DNA of 64,000 nt from Pseudomonas mohnii (lineage in GTDB: Bacteria; Pseudomonadota; Gammaproteobacteria; Pseudomonadales; Pseudomonadaceae), in contig NZ_FNRV01000001.1 in NCBI RefSeq assembly GCF_900105115.1, forward strand, positions 3,643,501 through 3,707,500, written 5' to 3'. Below, piece by piece: positions 1-8,253 of this stretch. Under the pieces are notes generated by a model that had not been told where the DNA came from, made no database searches, and saw only the letters and a program-made list of their open reading frames with translations. Numbering within the stretch: the first letter of the stretch is position 1; the number at the start of each line of letters is the position of its first letter. Made by a program: the position numbers and the translations under genes.

Positions 1-474
1 ATCGAGATTCCGGCGGCGGTGTACCAGACGAAGGAATTGGCGCGGCAGGTGGATTTCCTGTCGGTCGGCTCCAACGACCTGACCCAGTACCTGCTAGCCG
101 TGGACCGTAACAACCCACGGGTGGCCGATCTCTACGACTACCTGCACCCGGCGGTGTTGCAAGCGCTGCAAAACGTGGTGCGCGATGCCCATGCCGAAGG
201 CAAGCCGGTGAGCATTTGCGGTGAGATGGCCGGTGATCCGGCGGCGGCGGTGCTGTTGATGGCCATGGGTTTCGACAGCCTGTCGATGAACGCCACCAAC
301 TTGCCGAAAGTGAAGTGGATGCTGCGCCAGATCAACCTGAGCAAGGCCAAGGAATTGCTGGCCGAGCTGATGACCATCGACAACCCGCAAGTGATCCACA
401 GCTCGCTGCAACTGGCGCTGAAGAACCTTGGGTTGTCGCGGATGATCAATCCGGCTTCGGTCAAAACCCTCTGA
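1..474 (+). CDS. ptsP: Phosphoenolpyruvate-protein phosphotransferase PtsP, C-terminal part (5' end outside window)
   Basis: The reading frame is open from the first base and ends at 474, so only about the last 157 residues are present. The segment reading SVGSNDLTQYLLAVDRNN, followed by LHPAVL and a CGEMAGDP stretch, is typical of the PEP-binding TIM-barrel domain of Enzyme I proteins; the Cys in CGEMAGDP is the usual catalytic cysteine. PtsP is the nitrogen-PTS version of Enzyme I, which passes phosphate from PEP to NPr and PtsN in the cytoplasm. The choice of PtsP over the sugar-specific Enzyme I rests on the neighbourhood (TauE-family gene, lgt, thyA downstream, as I recall for PAO1). The GAF domain expected at the N-terminus cannot be seen here. 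Confidence 0.88.
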   Translation: MEIPAAVYQTKELARQVDFLSVGSNDLTQYLLAVDRNNPRVADLYDYLHPAVLQALQNVVRDAHAEGKPVSICGEMAGDPAAAVLLMAMGFDSLSMNATNLPKVKWMLRQINLSKAKELLAELMTIDNPQVIHSSLQLALKNLGLSRMINPASVKTL

Positions 475-487
475 AACACTGACCGCC

Positions 488-568
488 CCATCGCGAGCAA
501 GCTCGCTCCCACACTGGATCTGCGAACGACGCAAATCCCTTGTGGGAGCGAGCTTGCTCGCGATGAGG
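488..568. repeat. REP doublet (REPIN), short-spacer family
   Basis: Two REP palindromes in opposite orientation: CGCGAGCAAGCTCGC at the left and GCGAGCTTGCTCGCG at the right, each with the conserved TCCCACA/TGTGGGA flank facing inward. The spacer contains TGGATCTG and CAAATCCC, shared with the copies near 13977 and 58138. It lies 14 bp after the ptsP stop, between convergent genes, and may help to end both transcripts. Confidence 0.9.
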
Positions 569-588
569 CCTGTCCATGCAATACAAAA

Positions 589-1335
589 TTAAAGCCTGAT
601 CTCTATCTCGCCCAAATGTCCGCCATAGGGCCCGAAGCTCCTTTCGACCAAATGCCGCGAACCGTCCGCGTGCACAATCAGCGCCGTACTCGCCCGAGTG
701 CCGTAACTCTGGCTGGCAATGAACACGCTCGACAGCAACGTCTCGGTCGCCAGTCCCACCCCCGTATCCGGCAGCTCGGCGAACGGCGCGGTCTGCGGAT
801 CGCTCAACAAGTCCAACAATGCTTGAGGCTGGGGATCATCCAGTACTTTGCCCAGGGCTGCTTTCGCCTTGATCAGCTTCGGCCACGGCGTATCCAGCCC
901 GGCATTCGACACCCCGTAGGTTCCCGGTTGCAGCATCACGGCTTCCGACTCCCGGGCGTTGAAGTGCCACAACTCATGCATGTTGCCCACCAGCAGGTTA
1001 AAGCCGCCATATTCCGGCGAACGTGCGACAACGTCGTCTAAATAGTCATCAATCGGCAGTTCGCCGGTGAGAAAGCGTGCCACCAGTTCACCGCGGGATC
1101 GGCGGCCGGGTTGTCGATGCGGATCGCGGATATTGGTCAGCGCGGCAAAGCGCCCGTTGGCGCCAATGCCGAGCCAGGTTCCACCCGCCTCCAGGTCGCG
1201 TCCGGCGTGGACCTGCGGTGTTTCGGGCCATTGCGCCAGCGGCAGGCTGGGGCGAGCGTAGAATTCGTCGCGGTTGGCCGCCACGATCAGTGGTTGGGCA
1301 TGGTCCGGGCGCCAGGCGAAAACAATCAGGCACAT
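589..1335 (-). CDS. NRDE family protein (TANGO2-like)
   Basis: A 248-residue cytoplasmic protein starting MCLIVFAW, with the defining Asn-Arg-Asp-Glu motif at about residues 21-24. The Cys at position 2 is where N-terminal nucleophile hydrolases of this superfamily carry their catalytic residue once Met is removed. Eukaryotic TANGO2 proteins belong to the same family and have been linked to haem or lipid handling; the bacterial role is not established. The ATG is preceded by an AAGGA ribosome site at suitable distance. It converges on ptsP across a REP doublet and diverges from the TauE-family gene. Family assignment is firm; function is unknown. Confidence 0.82.
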   Translation of the reverse strand: MCLIVFAWRPDHAQPLIVAANRDEFYARPSLPLAQWPETPQVHAGRDLEAGGTWLGIGANGRFAALTNIRDPHRQPGRRSRGELVARFLTGELPIDDYLDDVVARSPEYGGFNLLVGNMHELWHFNARESEAVMLQPGTYGVSNAGLDTPWPKLIKAKAALGKVLDDPQPQALLDLLSDPQTAPFAELPDTGVGLATETLLSSVFIASQSYGTRASTALIVHADGSRHLVERSFGPYGGHLGEIEIRL

Positions 1336-1467
1336 AAGGTTGTCCTTGTGTGTTTTTTGCTCACTCTACGCAGTCATCGTGCGGGTATCCATCGCCATCC
1401 AGTGGAGCCGGGGGCCATGCATCCGTTACCATGCCGCTCCGGTTTTGGGGTTGGGTGGTGAAGCACC

Positions 1468-2250
1468 ATGGAATTTCTGCTCTATCTGGCGCTTGGCGCC
1501 TGTGCCGGCGTGCTGGCCGGGCTGTTTGGCGTCGGCGGCGGGATCATTATCGTCCCGGTGCTGGTCTTTAGTTTCAAGGCGCAAGGGTTCGATCCGTCGA
1601 TCCTCACGCACCTGGCAGTCGGCACGTCCCTGGCGACCATCATTTTTACTTCGGTCAACGCCATTCGCGAGCATCACCGGCGCGGCGCCGTGCGTTGGCC
1701 GATTTTCGTCTGGCTGACCGTTGGCATCCTGATCGGCGCCGGTTTCGGCGCACTGACCGCCGAAGCGATCTCCGGGCCAAACCTGCAGAAAATCATTGGT
1801 GTGTTCGCCCTGGTCATCGCCGCGCAACTGGCGCTGGACCTCAAACCCAAGGCCAGCCGAACGGTGCCGGGTAAATTCGGTCTGACCGTGGCCGGCAGTG
1901 TCATTGGCTGGGCGTCGGCGATTTTCGGGATTGGTGGCGGTTCGCTGACCGTGCCGTTCCTGACCTGGCGCAGTGTGCCGATGCAGCAAGCGGTGGCCAC
2001 GTCATCGGCCTGCGGCTTGCCGATTGCGTTGTCCAGTGCATTATTTTTCATGATTCTAGGCTGGCACGATCCATTGCTGCCGGCCCATAGTCTCGGTTTT
2101 GTTTATTTGCCGGCGTTGTTGGGCATTGCCCTGACCAGCATGTTCTTCGCCCGCATCGGCGCGCGATTGGCCCACAAGCTGTCGCCCAAGTTGCTGAAAA
2201 GACTGTTTGCCGCTTTGCTGTTCTGCGTCGGCCTGAACTTCTTGCTCTGA
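1468..2250 (+). CDS. TauE/SafE family sulfite/sulfonate-type membrane exporter
   Basis: A 260-residue integral membrane protein with about eight hydrophobic segments. It shows the internal duplication of this family: a glycine-rich GLFGVGGGIIIVP stretch at residues 18-30 and a matching IFGIGGGSLTVPFL stretch at 151-164. TauE/SafE proteins export small organic or inorganic sulfur anions across the inner membrane, but many members have other or unknown substrates, and nothing nearby fixes this one. It is followed 83 bp later by lgt on the same strand and could be co-transcribed with it. Confidence 0.82.
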   Translation: MEFLLYLALGACAGVLAGLFGVGGGIIIVPVLVFSFKAQGFDPSILTHLAVGTSLATIIFTSVNAIREHHRRGAVRWPIFVWLTVGILIGAGFGALTAEAISGPNLQKIIGVFALVIAAQLALDLKPKASRTVPGKFGLTVAGSVIGWASAIFGIGGGSLTVPFLTWRSVPMQQAVATSSACGLPIALSSALFFMILGWHDPLLPAHSLGFVYLPALLGIALTSMFFARIGARLAHKLSPKLLKRLFAALLFCVGLNFLL

Positions 2251-2333
2251 CACCCGGCGCAATCCTGGCTTAATCCTGAGGTGGCAGCGTCGCCCGGGAA
2301 TTTTTGAGATTTGAACTCTAACGAGGAGTCGCA

Positions 2334-3146
2334 ATGCTGCCTTACCCGCAGATCGACCCGGTGGCCCTGGCCATCGGTCCGCTGAAAATCCACTGGTACG
2401 GTCTGATGTACCTGATCGGCATCGGCGGTGCCTGGCTGCTGGCGTCGCGCCGGTTGAACCGCTTCGACCCGACCTGGACCAAGGAAAAGCTCTCCGACAT
2501 GGTGTTCTGGATGTCGATGGGGGTGATCGTCGGCGGCCGCCTCGGCTACGTGCTGTTCTACGATCTGAGTGCGTACCTGGCCAATCCGACGCTGATTTTC
2601 GAAGTATGGAAGGGCGGCATGTCGTTCCACGGCGGCTTCATCGGGGTGATGCTGGCGGCCTTGTGGTTCGGTAAAAAGAACAACAAGTCGTTCTTCCAAC
2701 TGATGGACTTCGTCGCACCCATGGTGCCGATCGGCCTGGGTGCCGGGCGCATCGGCAACTTCATCAATGCCGAGCTGTGGGGCAAGCCGACCGACGTGCC
2801 GTGGGCGATGATCTTCCCGCCGTTCAGCGATCCGGCGCAGTTGCCGCGTCACCCGTCGCAGCTGTATCAGTTCGCCCTCGAAGGCGTGGCGCTGTTCCTG
2901 ATCCTCTGGCTGTTCTCGCGCAAGCCGCGGCCAACCATGGCGGTTTCCGGGATGTTCGCGCTGTTCTACGGCATCTTCCGTTTCATCGTCGAATTCGTCC
3001 GCGTACCGGACGCACAACTGGGCTATCTGGCCTGGAACTGGCTGACCATGGGCCAGGTGCTGTGCGTGCCGATGATCGTTGGCGGGCTGTTCCTGATCTG
3101 GCTGGCGTATCACCGCGCCCCGGCAACGCCAGCGGCAGCTGTATAA
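2334..3146 (+). CDS. lgt: Prolipoprotein diacylglyceryl transferase
   Basis: Lgt moves a diacylglyceryl group from phosphatidylglycerol to the lipobox cysteine of prolipoproteins, the first step of lipoprotein maturation in the inner membrane. The 270-residue protein has about seven membrane segments, the HGGFIG motif at residues 99-104 and the Lgt signature [13 protein letters not shown] at 138-150. An AACGAGGAG ribosome site lies just upstream of the ATG. thyA follows 48 bp after the stop, the common lgt-thyA order of gammaproteobacteria, so co-transcription is likely. Confidence 0.96.
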   Translation: MLPYPQIDPVALAIGPLKIHWYGLMYLIGIGGAWLLASRRLNRFDPTWTKEKLSDMVFWMSMGVIVGGRLGYVLFYDLSAYLANPTLIFEVWKGGMSFHGGFIGVMLAALWFGKKNNKSFFQLMDFVAPMVPIGLGAGRIGNFINAELWGKPTDVPWAMIFPPFSDPAQLPRHPSQLYQFALEGVALFLILWLFSRKPRPTMAVSGMFALFYGIFRFIVEFVRVPDAQLGYLAWNWLTMGQVLCVPMIVGGLFLIWLAYHRAPATPAAAV

Positions 3147-3194
3147 ATTCGAACCCCGGAGCCACGGCTCCGGGTTCAAGGACACAGGTAACTC

Positions 3195-4166
3195 ATGAAG
3201 CAATATCTCGAACTGGTCGCCCACGTCATCAAGAACGGCACCAAACAGGCCAACCGCACGGGCGTGAACACCATCAGCTTTCCTGGCGCGATGCTGCGCT
3301 ATGACCTCAAGGAAGGCTTCCCGGCGATCACCACGCGCAAGATGGCCTTCAAATCCGCCATCGGCGAGATGTGTGGCTTCCTGCGTGGCGTGAACAACGC
3401 GGCAGAATTCCGCGCCCTGGGCTGCAAGGTCTGGGACCAGAACGCCAACGAAAACGCCCAGTGGCTGGCCAACCCGTTCCGTCAGGGCGAAGACGACCTC
3501 GGCGAGATCTATGGCGTGCAATGGCGCAAGTGGCCGGCGTACAAACAGATCCCGGTCAACAACCAGGCGGCCATCGAGCAGACCCTGAAACAAGGCTACC
3601 GCCAGATCGCCGAAGGCGAAGAGGACGGCCAGGCCTATGTGGTGCTGTACAAAGCCATCGACCAGGTTCGTCAATGCGTCGACACCATCATCAAGGACCC
3701 GGGCAGCCGCCGCATCCTGTTCCACGGCTGGAACGTCGCCCAGCTCGATGAAATGGCCCTGCCGCCGTGCCACCTGCTGTACCAGTTCCACCCGAATGTC
3801 GAGACCAAAGAGATTTCCTTGACCCTCTACATCCGCTCCAACGACCTGGGCCTGGGCACGCCGTTCAACCTCACCGAAGGCGCCGCGCTGCTGAGCCTGA
3901 TCGGTCGCCTGACCGGCTACACGCCGCGTTGGTTCACCTATTTCATCGGTGACGCCCACGTCTACGAAAACCACCTGGACATGCTCAACGAGCAGCTCAA
4001 GCGCGAGCCGTTCCCGATGCCGAAACTGGTGATCAGTGATCGTGTGCCGGAGTTTGCCAAGACGGGTGTCTACCAGCCGGAATGGCTCGAATTGGTCGAG
4101 CCGAGCGATTTCTCGCTGGAAGGCTACGAGCACCATCCGCCGATGACGGCGCCGATGGCGGTCTGA
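3195..4166 (+). CDS. thyA: Thymidylate synthase
   Basis: ThyA converts dUMP and methylene-tetrahydrofolate to dTMP and dihydrofolate. The 323-residue protein has the catalytic Cys192 in [10 protein letters not shown], the phosphate-binding RR pair in [11 protein letters not shown] at 171-180, and the [14 protein letters not shown] nucleotide site. It is longer than the 264-residue E. coli enzyme because of an insert around residues 85-165. The product dihydrofolate is recycled by FolA, encoded 13 kb downstream in this window. It is followed by a REP doublet and the convergent cadR gene. Confidence 0.96.
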   Translation: MKQYLELVAHVIKNGTKQANRTGVNTISFPGAMLRYDLKEGFPAITTRKMAFKSAIGEMCGFLRGVNNAAEFRALGCKVWDQNANENAQWLANPFRQGEDDLGEIYGVQWRKWPAYKQIPVNNQAAIEQTLKQGYRQIAEGEEDGQAYVVLYKAIDQVRQCVDTIIKDPGSRRILFHGWNVAQLDEMALPPCHLLYQFHPNVETKEISLTLYIRSNDLGLGTPFNLTEGAALLSLIGRLTGYTPRWFTYFIGDAHVYENHLDMLNEQLKREPFPMPKLVISDRVPEFAKTGVYQPEWLELVEPSDFSLEGYEHHPPMTAPMAV

Positions 4167-4183
4167 AGCCGTACGCTGTACCC

Positions 4184-4288
4184 CTGTAGGAGCGAGCCTG
4201 CTCGCGATGGTGGTCAACGATAACGCGGGGAGCCTGATACCACGCGGCGTCCTTGAATCCATCGCGAGCAGGCTCGCTCCTACAAGGG
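4184..4288. repeat. REP doublet (REPIN), long-spacer family
   Basis: Outer flanks are CCTGTAGGAGCGAG and CTCGCTCCTACAAGG; the stems are GCGAGCCTGCTCGC and its inverse. The spacer holds GTCAACGATAACG and AGCCTGATACC, nearly the same as in the copy at 20233 and related to the two copies beside the RAYT gene. It lies between the convergent thyA and cadR. Confidence 0.9.
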
Positions 4289-4296
4289 GCATGTTT

Positions 4297-4746
4297 TCAG
4301 TGGCCGTGGCTACGGCCCACATGTGAATGCTCAACCTCCGTCGCCACCACCCCGCCACTCACTTCCAGCCGTTGCAAAATCCCGCATTGATCAATATCCG
4401 GCCCTTCGCCGCAGCGTTGGCGCAGGTCGAGCAGTTGTGCCTGTAGTGCGAGCAACCCATCGATCCGTGCCTTGACGTGATGGATGTGTTCGTCGATCAG
4501 CGCATTCACGCTTTCGCACTGATCCTGCGGGCTGTCGCGCAAAGCCAGCAGGCTACGGATTTCTTCGAGGGTCATGTCGAGGGTGCGGCAATTGCGGATG
4601 AAAGTCAGGCGCTCGGCGTGGGCCTGAGTGTAGACGCGGTAGTTGCCGTCGCTGCGGGCCGGCTCCGGCAGCAGGTTTTCGCGCTCGTAGTAGCGGATGG
4701 TCTCCACGGCGCAGTCGGTGAGTTTGGCCAGTTCTCCGATCTTCAT
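4297..4746 (-). CDS. cadR: MerR-family Cd(II)/Pb(II)-responsive regulator CadR
   Basis: A 149-residue MerR protein. The N-terminal winged helix (MKIGELAKLTDCAVETIRYY) is followed by a dimerisation helix and a Cys-containing metal loop (DQCESVNALI, then QRCGEGPDIDQCGIL), with a His-rich tail ending HSHVGRSHGH as in P. putida CadR. An upstream in-frame start would add 20 residues without homology; the start at 4746 begins directly with the MerR domain. It is divergent from the efflux ATPase gene and very likely controls it, and itself, from the dyad at 4773-4793. Metal specificity is inferred from family resemblance and partner. Confidence 0.92.
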   Translation of the reverse strand: MKIGELAKLTDCAVETIRYYERENLLPEPARSDGNYRVYTQAHAERLTFIRNCRTLDMTLEEIRSLLALRDSPQDQCESVNALIDEHIHHVKARIDGLLALQAQLLDLRQRCGEGPDIDQCGILQRLEVSGGVVATEVEHSHVGRSHGH

Positions 4747-4769
4747 GACGGCAATCTCCAAATGGGTGC

Positions 4770-4800
4770 TTGACCCTATAGTGGCTACAGGGTCTTTACT
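4770..4800 (+). promoter_or_regulatory. MerR-type cadA promoter and CadR operator
   Basis: TTGACC (4770-4775) and TTTACT (4795-4800) form a -35/-10 pair with a 19-bp spacer, the over-long spacing typical of MerR-activated promoters. Between and overlapping them is the dyad ACCCTATAGTGGCTACAGGGT at 4773-4793. It lies 31 bp before the cadA start and 23 bp from the cadR start. Confidence 0.85.
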
Positions 4801-4831
4801 TGGCAACAGGCACCTTCATGGACGCGACCCA

Positions 4832-7117
4832 ATGAGCGATTCCCTTCACACCCACAAACCCGAGACTGATCACGATCACGATCACGATCACGATCACGAT
4901 CACAGCCACAAGCTGCAGCCTGTGCAGAAGCATGAGCATGGTGGTCACGGCGATTCCTGCTGTTCGGCCAAAGTGACGGCACCGTCGCTGGTCAAGTTGA
5001 GCGAAACGCCGACGGCTGGCGCGCGGCTGAGCAGTTTCCGCATTGAAGCGATGGACTGCCCGACCGAGCAAACACTGATCCAGAACAAACTCGGCAAGCT
5101 GGCGGGTGTGCAGCAGCTGGAATTCAACCTGATCAACCGGGTGTTGGGTGTGACCCACGACCTGCCGAACACCGCACCGATCATCGATGCCATCAAGTCC
5201 CTCGGCATGCAGGCCGAGCCGCTGGAGCAGGGCGTTGAAGCGCCAGCCCCGGCCGTCGAGAAAAAGCCCTGGTGGCCCTTGGCGCTGTCCGGCGTGGGCG
5301 CATTGCTGGCCGAAGTCATTCATTTCACCGGTGCCGCGCCGAACTGGGTGGTAGCGATCATTGCGCTGGTGTCGATCCTCAGCGGCGGGCTGGGTACTTA
5401 TAAAAAGGGCTGGATCGCCCTGAAGAACCTCAACCTGAACATCAACGCATTGATGAGTATCGCGGTGACCGGCGCGATCCTCATCGGGCAGTGGCCGGAA
5501 GCGGCCATGGTGATGTTCCTGTTCACCGTGGCCGAGTTGATCGAAGCCAAATCCCTCGACCGCGCGCGCAACGCCATCGGCGGCTTGATGCAGATGACTC
5601 CCGAGCGGGCCACGGTGCAGCAGGCCGACGGCACCTGGGTCGAACAGGACGTCAAAACCATCGAGCTCGGTGCACGGGTGCGCGTACGCCCCGGTGAGCG
5701 CATCGGCCTGGACGGCGAGGTGCTGTCCGGCACGTCGACCATCGATCAGGCGCCGATCACCGGCGAAAGTCTGCCGGTGGAGAAAACCGTCGGCGATAAA
5801 GTGTTCGCTGGCACTATCAACCAGGCCGGCTCCCTGGAGTACGCCGTGACGGCCGCCGCCAACAATTCGACCCTGGCGCGGATCATCCACGCCGTCGAGC
5901 AGGCCCAGGGCGCGCGGGCGCCAACCCAACGATTCGTTGACCAGTTCTCGAAAATCTACACCCCGGCCGTGTTCATCCTGGCCCTGGCGGTAGCGGTCAT
6001 CCCGCCGTTGTTCATGGGCGCGCTGTGGTTCGACTGGATCTACCGCGCATTGGTGTTGCTGGTGGTGGCCTGCCCGTGCGCCCTGGTGATCTCAACCCCG
6101 GTGACCATCGTCAGCGGCCTCGCGGCGGCGGCGCGCAAAGGCATTCTGGTGAAGGGTGGCGTTTATCTGGAGGGTGGTCACAAGCTCGATTACCTGGCCC
6201 TCGACAAGACCGGCACCATCACCCATGGCAAACCGGTACAGACCGATTACCTGTCACTCGATCCCGTTGCCGCAACGTTGGCCCCGGCCCTTGCGGCGGC
6301 GCTGGCCGGTCGCTCGGATCACCCGGTGTCTCTGGCCATCGCCAACGCGGCTGTGGATAAACAGCTCGCGCCGCTGACTGTGGATAACTTCGAGGCCCTG
6401 GCCGGTCGTGGGGTGCGCGGCGAGGTGGGGGGGCAGGTCTATCACTTGGGTAACCACCGCCTGGTGGAAGAGCTGAATCTCTGCTCGCCTGAACTGGAAG
6501 AGAAACTCTTCGCGCTGGAAAAACAGGGCAAATCCGTGGTGCTGTTACTCGACCAGTCCGGCCCGCTGGCGCTGTTCGCCGTGGCCGATACCGTCAAGGA
6601 ATCGAGCCGCGAAGCGATCCAGCAACTGCATGAGCTGGGCATCAAAACCCTGATGCTCACGGGCGACAACGTGCACACCGCCCAGGCCATTGCGGCTCAA
6701 GTCGGTATCGACGAGGCCAAAGGCGACCTGTTGCCGACCGACAAACTGCAAGCCATCGAAGCGCTTTATGCACAGGGCCATCGCGTCGCAATGGTTGGCG
6801 ACGGTATCAACGATGCGCCGGCACTGGCCAGGGCGGAAATCGGTTTCGCCATGGCCGCCGCGGGTACCGATACTGCCATCGAAACCGCTGATGTCGCCCT
6901 GATGGACGACGATCTGCGCAAAATCCCGGCGTTCATTCGCCTGTCACGGCAAACCTCGAGCATCCTCAAACAGAACATCGCGTTGGCATTGGTCATCAAA
7001 GCGGTCTTTCTTGGGGTAACCTTCGCCGGACTCGCGACCATGTGGATGGCGGTGTTCGCCGACATGGGCGTGAGCCTGTTGGTGGTGTTCAACGGTTTGC
7101 GCCTGTTGCGCAAGTAG
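4832..7117 (+). CDS. cadA: Heavy-metal translocating P1B-type ATPase (Cd/Zn/Pb efflux) CadA
   Basis: A 761-residue inner-membrane pump that exports Cd(II), Zn(II) or Pb(II) with ATP. In order: a His-rich N-terminus with six Asp-His pairs; a ferredoxin-like metal-binding domain with a MDCPTE motif; the actuator domain with TGES; the transmembrane VVACPCALVIS motif; phosphorylation site DKTGTIT; the SDHP motif of the P1B nucleotide domain; and the hinge GDGINDAPAL. The ATG at 4832 lies just after the CadR-type promoter; an upstream in-frame start would run through that promoter and was rejected. A LysR gene follows only 16 bp after the stop, so some read-through is possible. Confidence 0.94.
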   Translation: MSDSLHTHKPETDHDHDHDHDHDHSHKLQPVQKHEHGGHGDSCCSAKVTAPSLVKLSETPTAGARLSSFRIEAMDCPTEQTLIQNKLGKLAGVQQLEFNLINRVLGVTHDLPNTAPIIDAIKSLGMQAEPLEQGVEAPAPAVEKKPWWPLALSGVGALLAEVIHFTGAAPNWVVAIIALVSILSGGLGTYKKGWIALKNLNLNINALMSIAVTGAILIGQWPEAAMVMFLFTVAELIEAKSLDRARNAIGGLMQMTPERATVQQADGTWVEQDVKTIELGARVRVRPGERIGLDGEVLSGTSTIDQAPITGESLPVEKTVGDKVFAGTINQAGSLEYAVTAAANNSTLARIIHAVEQAQGARAPTQRFVDQFSKIYTPAVFILALAVAVIPPLFMGALWFDWIYRALVLLVVACPCALVISTPVTIVSGLAAAARKGILVKGGVYLEGGHKLDYLALDKTGTITHGKPVQTDYLSLDPVAATLAPALAAALAGRSDHPVSLAIANAAVDKQLAPLTVDNFEALAGRGVRGEVGGQVYHLGNHRLVEELNLCSPELEEKLFALEKQGKSVVLLLDQSGPLALFAVADTVKESSREAIQQLHELGIKTLMLTGDNVHTAQAIAAQVGIDEAKGDLLPTDKLQAIEALYAQGHRVAMVGDGINDAPALARAEIGFAMAAAGTDTAIETADVALMDDDLRKIPAFIRLSRQTSSILKQNIALALVIKAVFLGVTFAGLATMWMAVFADMGVSLLVVFNGLRLLRK
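4868..4903 (+). repeat. In-frame hexanucleotide microsatellite (GATCAC)6 in cadA
   Basis: Six perfect tandem copies of GATCAC encode six Asp-His pairs near the N-terminus of CadA. Loss or gain of units would stay in frame and change only the number of metal-binding histidines. Confidence 0.92.
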
Positions 7118-7133
7118 AAGGAGAGGGACGGGT

Positions 7134-7997
7134 GTGCTGAGTGCCGAGCTGAAGGCTTTTTACATGGTGGCGCGCCTGGGCAGCATTACCCTGGCGGCAA
7201 AAAAGCTCGGCCTGAGCCAACCGACGGTGACGACGCAGATTCGCAACCTCGAGAGTCAGTACTCGGTAGAACTGTTCTACCGTGGCGGCCGCCGCCTCAG
7301 CGTCAGCGACGAGGGCGCGCGGCTGTTGCCGATGGTCAAGGCGCTGATGCAGCAGGAAGCCGACATCGAGTTTTTCCTGCGCAACAGCGGCCAGGTTCAA
7401 GGCACGCTGCGCATCGCGGCCACGGCGCCTTACTACATCCTCGATCTGGTGAAGACCTTTCGTGAGCGTTTGCCCCAGGTCGAAGTGTCGGTGGAAATCG
7501 GCAACTCGCAACAAGTGCTTGAAGCGCTCGAGGAGTATCGGGTCGATGTCGCGGCATCCTCGCAACTGCTGGAGGATGCGCGTCTGATTCGCCGGGTGCT
7601 TGGCAGCGATCCGCTGGTGCTGGCGGTGCATCGCAATCATCCGCTGGCGGTGCACGATCATGTGCCGCTCAGGGCACTGGCGGGGCATACCCTGCTGATG
7701 CGTGAGCCGGGCTCGACCACCCGTCGCCTGACCGAAGAGCTGTTGGCTGGTGCAGGCGTGTGTTTTGGGCCTTTGTTGGAGATTGGCAGTCGCGAGTCGA
7801 TCCGTGAGGCGGTGCTGCGCAACATCGGCATCAGCATCATTGCCCGCCAGGAAGTCCCACATGATCCGCAATTGCGGGTGCTGACCATCGAGAACGCTCC
7901 GCAGATCCCCGAGTATTTGTACTGCCTCAAGGAGCGGAAAAACGCGCGGTTGCCGGCGGCATTTCTGGGGCTGGCGCAGGAAATGTCACCGGCCTGA
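7134..7997 (+). CDS. LysR-family regulator of the phosphonate module
   Basis: A 287-residue LysR protein: winged helix-turn-helix at about residues 1-60 (AFYMVARLGSITLAAKKLGL, then SQPTVTTQIRNLE), then a periplasmic-binding-protein-like effector domain. The gene begins with GTG at 7134, preceded by AAGGAGAGGG. The most similar family I know is the LysR group found with aminoethylphosphonate catabolism genes, and it lies upstream of, and in the same direction as, the phosphonate transporter. Likely it activates the transporter/oxidase genes in response to a phosphonate; the binding site is probably in the 8181-8253 leader. Only 16 bp separate it from cadA. Confidence 0.82.
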   Translation: MLSAELKAFYMVARLGSITLAAKKLGLSQPTVTTQIRNLESQYSVELFYRGGRRLSVSDEGARLLPMVKALMQQEADIEFFLRNSGQVQGTLRIAATAPYYILDLVKTFRERLPQVEVSVEIGNSQQVLEALEEYRVDVAASSQLLEDARLIRRVLGSDPLVLAVHRNHPLAVHDHVPLRALAGHTLLMREPGSTTRRLTEELLAGAGVCFGPLLEIGSRESIREAVLRNIGISIIARQEVPHDPQLRVLTIENAPQIPEYLYCLKERKNARLPAAFLGLAQEMSPA

Positions 7998-8020
7998 GAG
8001 TTGTGTTGCCTGTGCTGGCC

Positions 8021-8118
8021 TCTTCGCTGGCAAGCCAGCTCCCACAGGTGTCGTTGGTGTTCATAAGATCTGTGTTCACTGGAGAACCCTGTGGGAGCGG
8101 GCTTGCCCGCGAAGGCGT
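8021..8118. repeat. Mixed REP doublet
   Basis: Left REP has stem GCTGGC-AAG-CCAGC and right REP has stem GCGGGCTTGCCCGC, so the two members belong to different stem types although both carry the TCCCACAG/TGTGGGAGC flank. It lies between the LysR gene and the ABC ATPase gene. Confidence 0.82.
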
Positions 8119-8212
8119 CAGTCCAGACACCACCTGCCTTGAAGGCCCAACCCAAATCCCTGAATACCACTATCAGCCGTTTTGGCCTCACTGCCACATG
8201 ACGGACGCATTA

Positions 8213-8243
8213 CATCCCTAGGATGAGCTTCATCTGCTTGATG
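8213..8243 (+). promoter_or_regulatory. Nested CATC/GATG palindromes before the phosphonate transporter operon
   Basis: Three overlapping inverted repeats lie just upstream of the ATPase start: CATCC-CTA-GGATG (8213-8225), GATGA-GCT-TCATC (8222-8234) and CATC-TGCTT-GATG (8231-8243). Stepped dyads like this suit a LysR or other dimeric regulator. They sit 10-40 bp before the start codon, close to or after the transcription start, so repression is as possible as activation. Confidence 0.4.
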
Positions 8244-8253
8244 AGGCCTGTCC

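Noticed and set aside
2103-4358. 751-codon minus-strand open frame
   Set aside because: It runs antisense through lgt and thyA, both certain genes; composition is the Arg/His/Gln-rich type produced by reading high-GC genes backwards, and no domain is recognisable.
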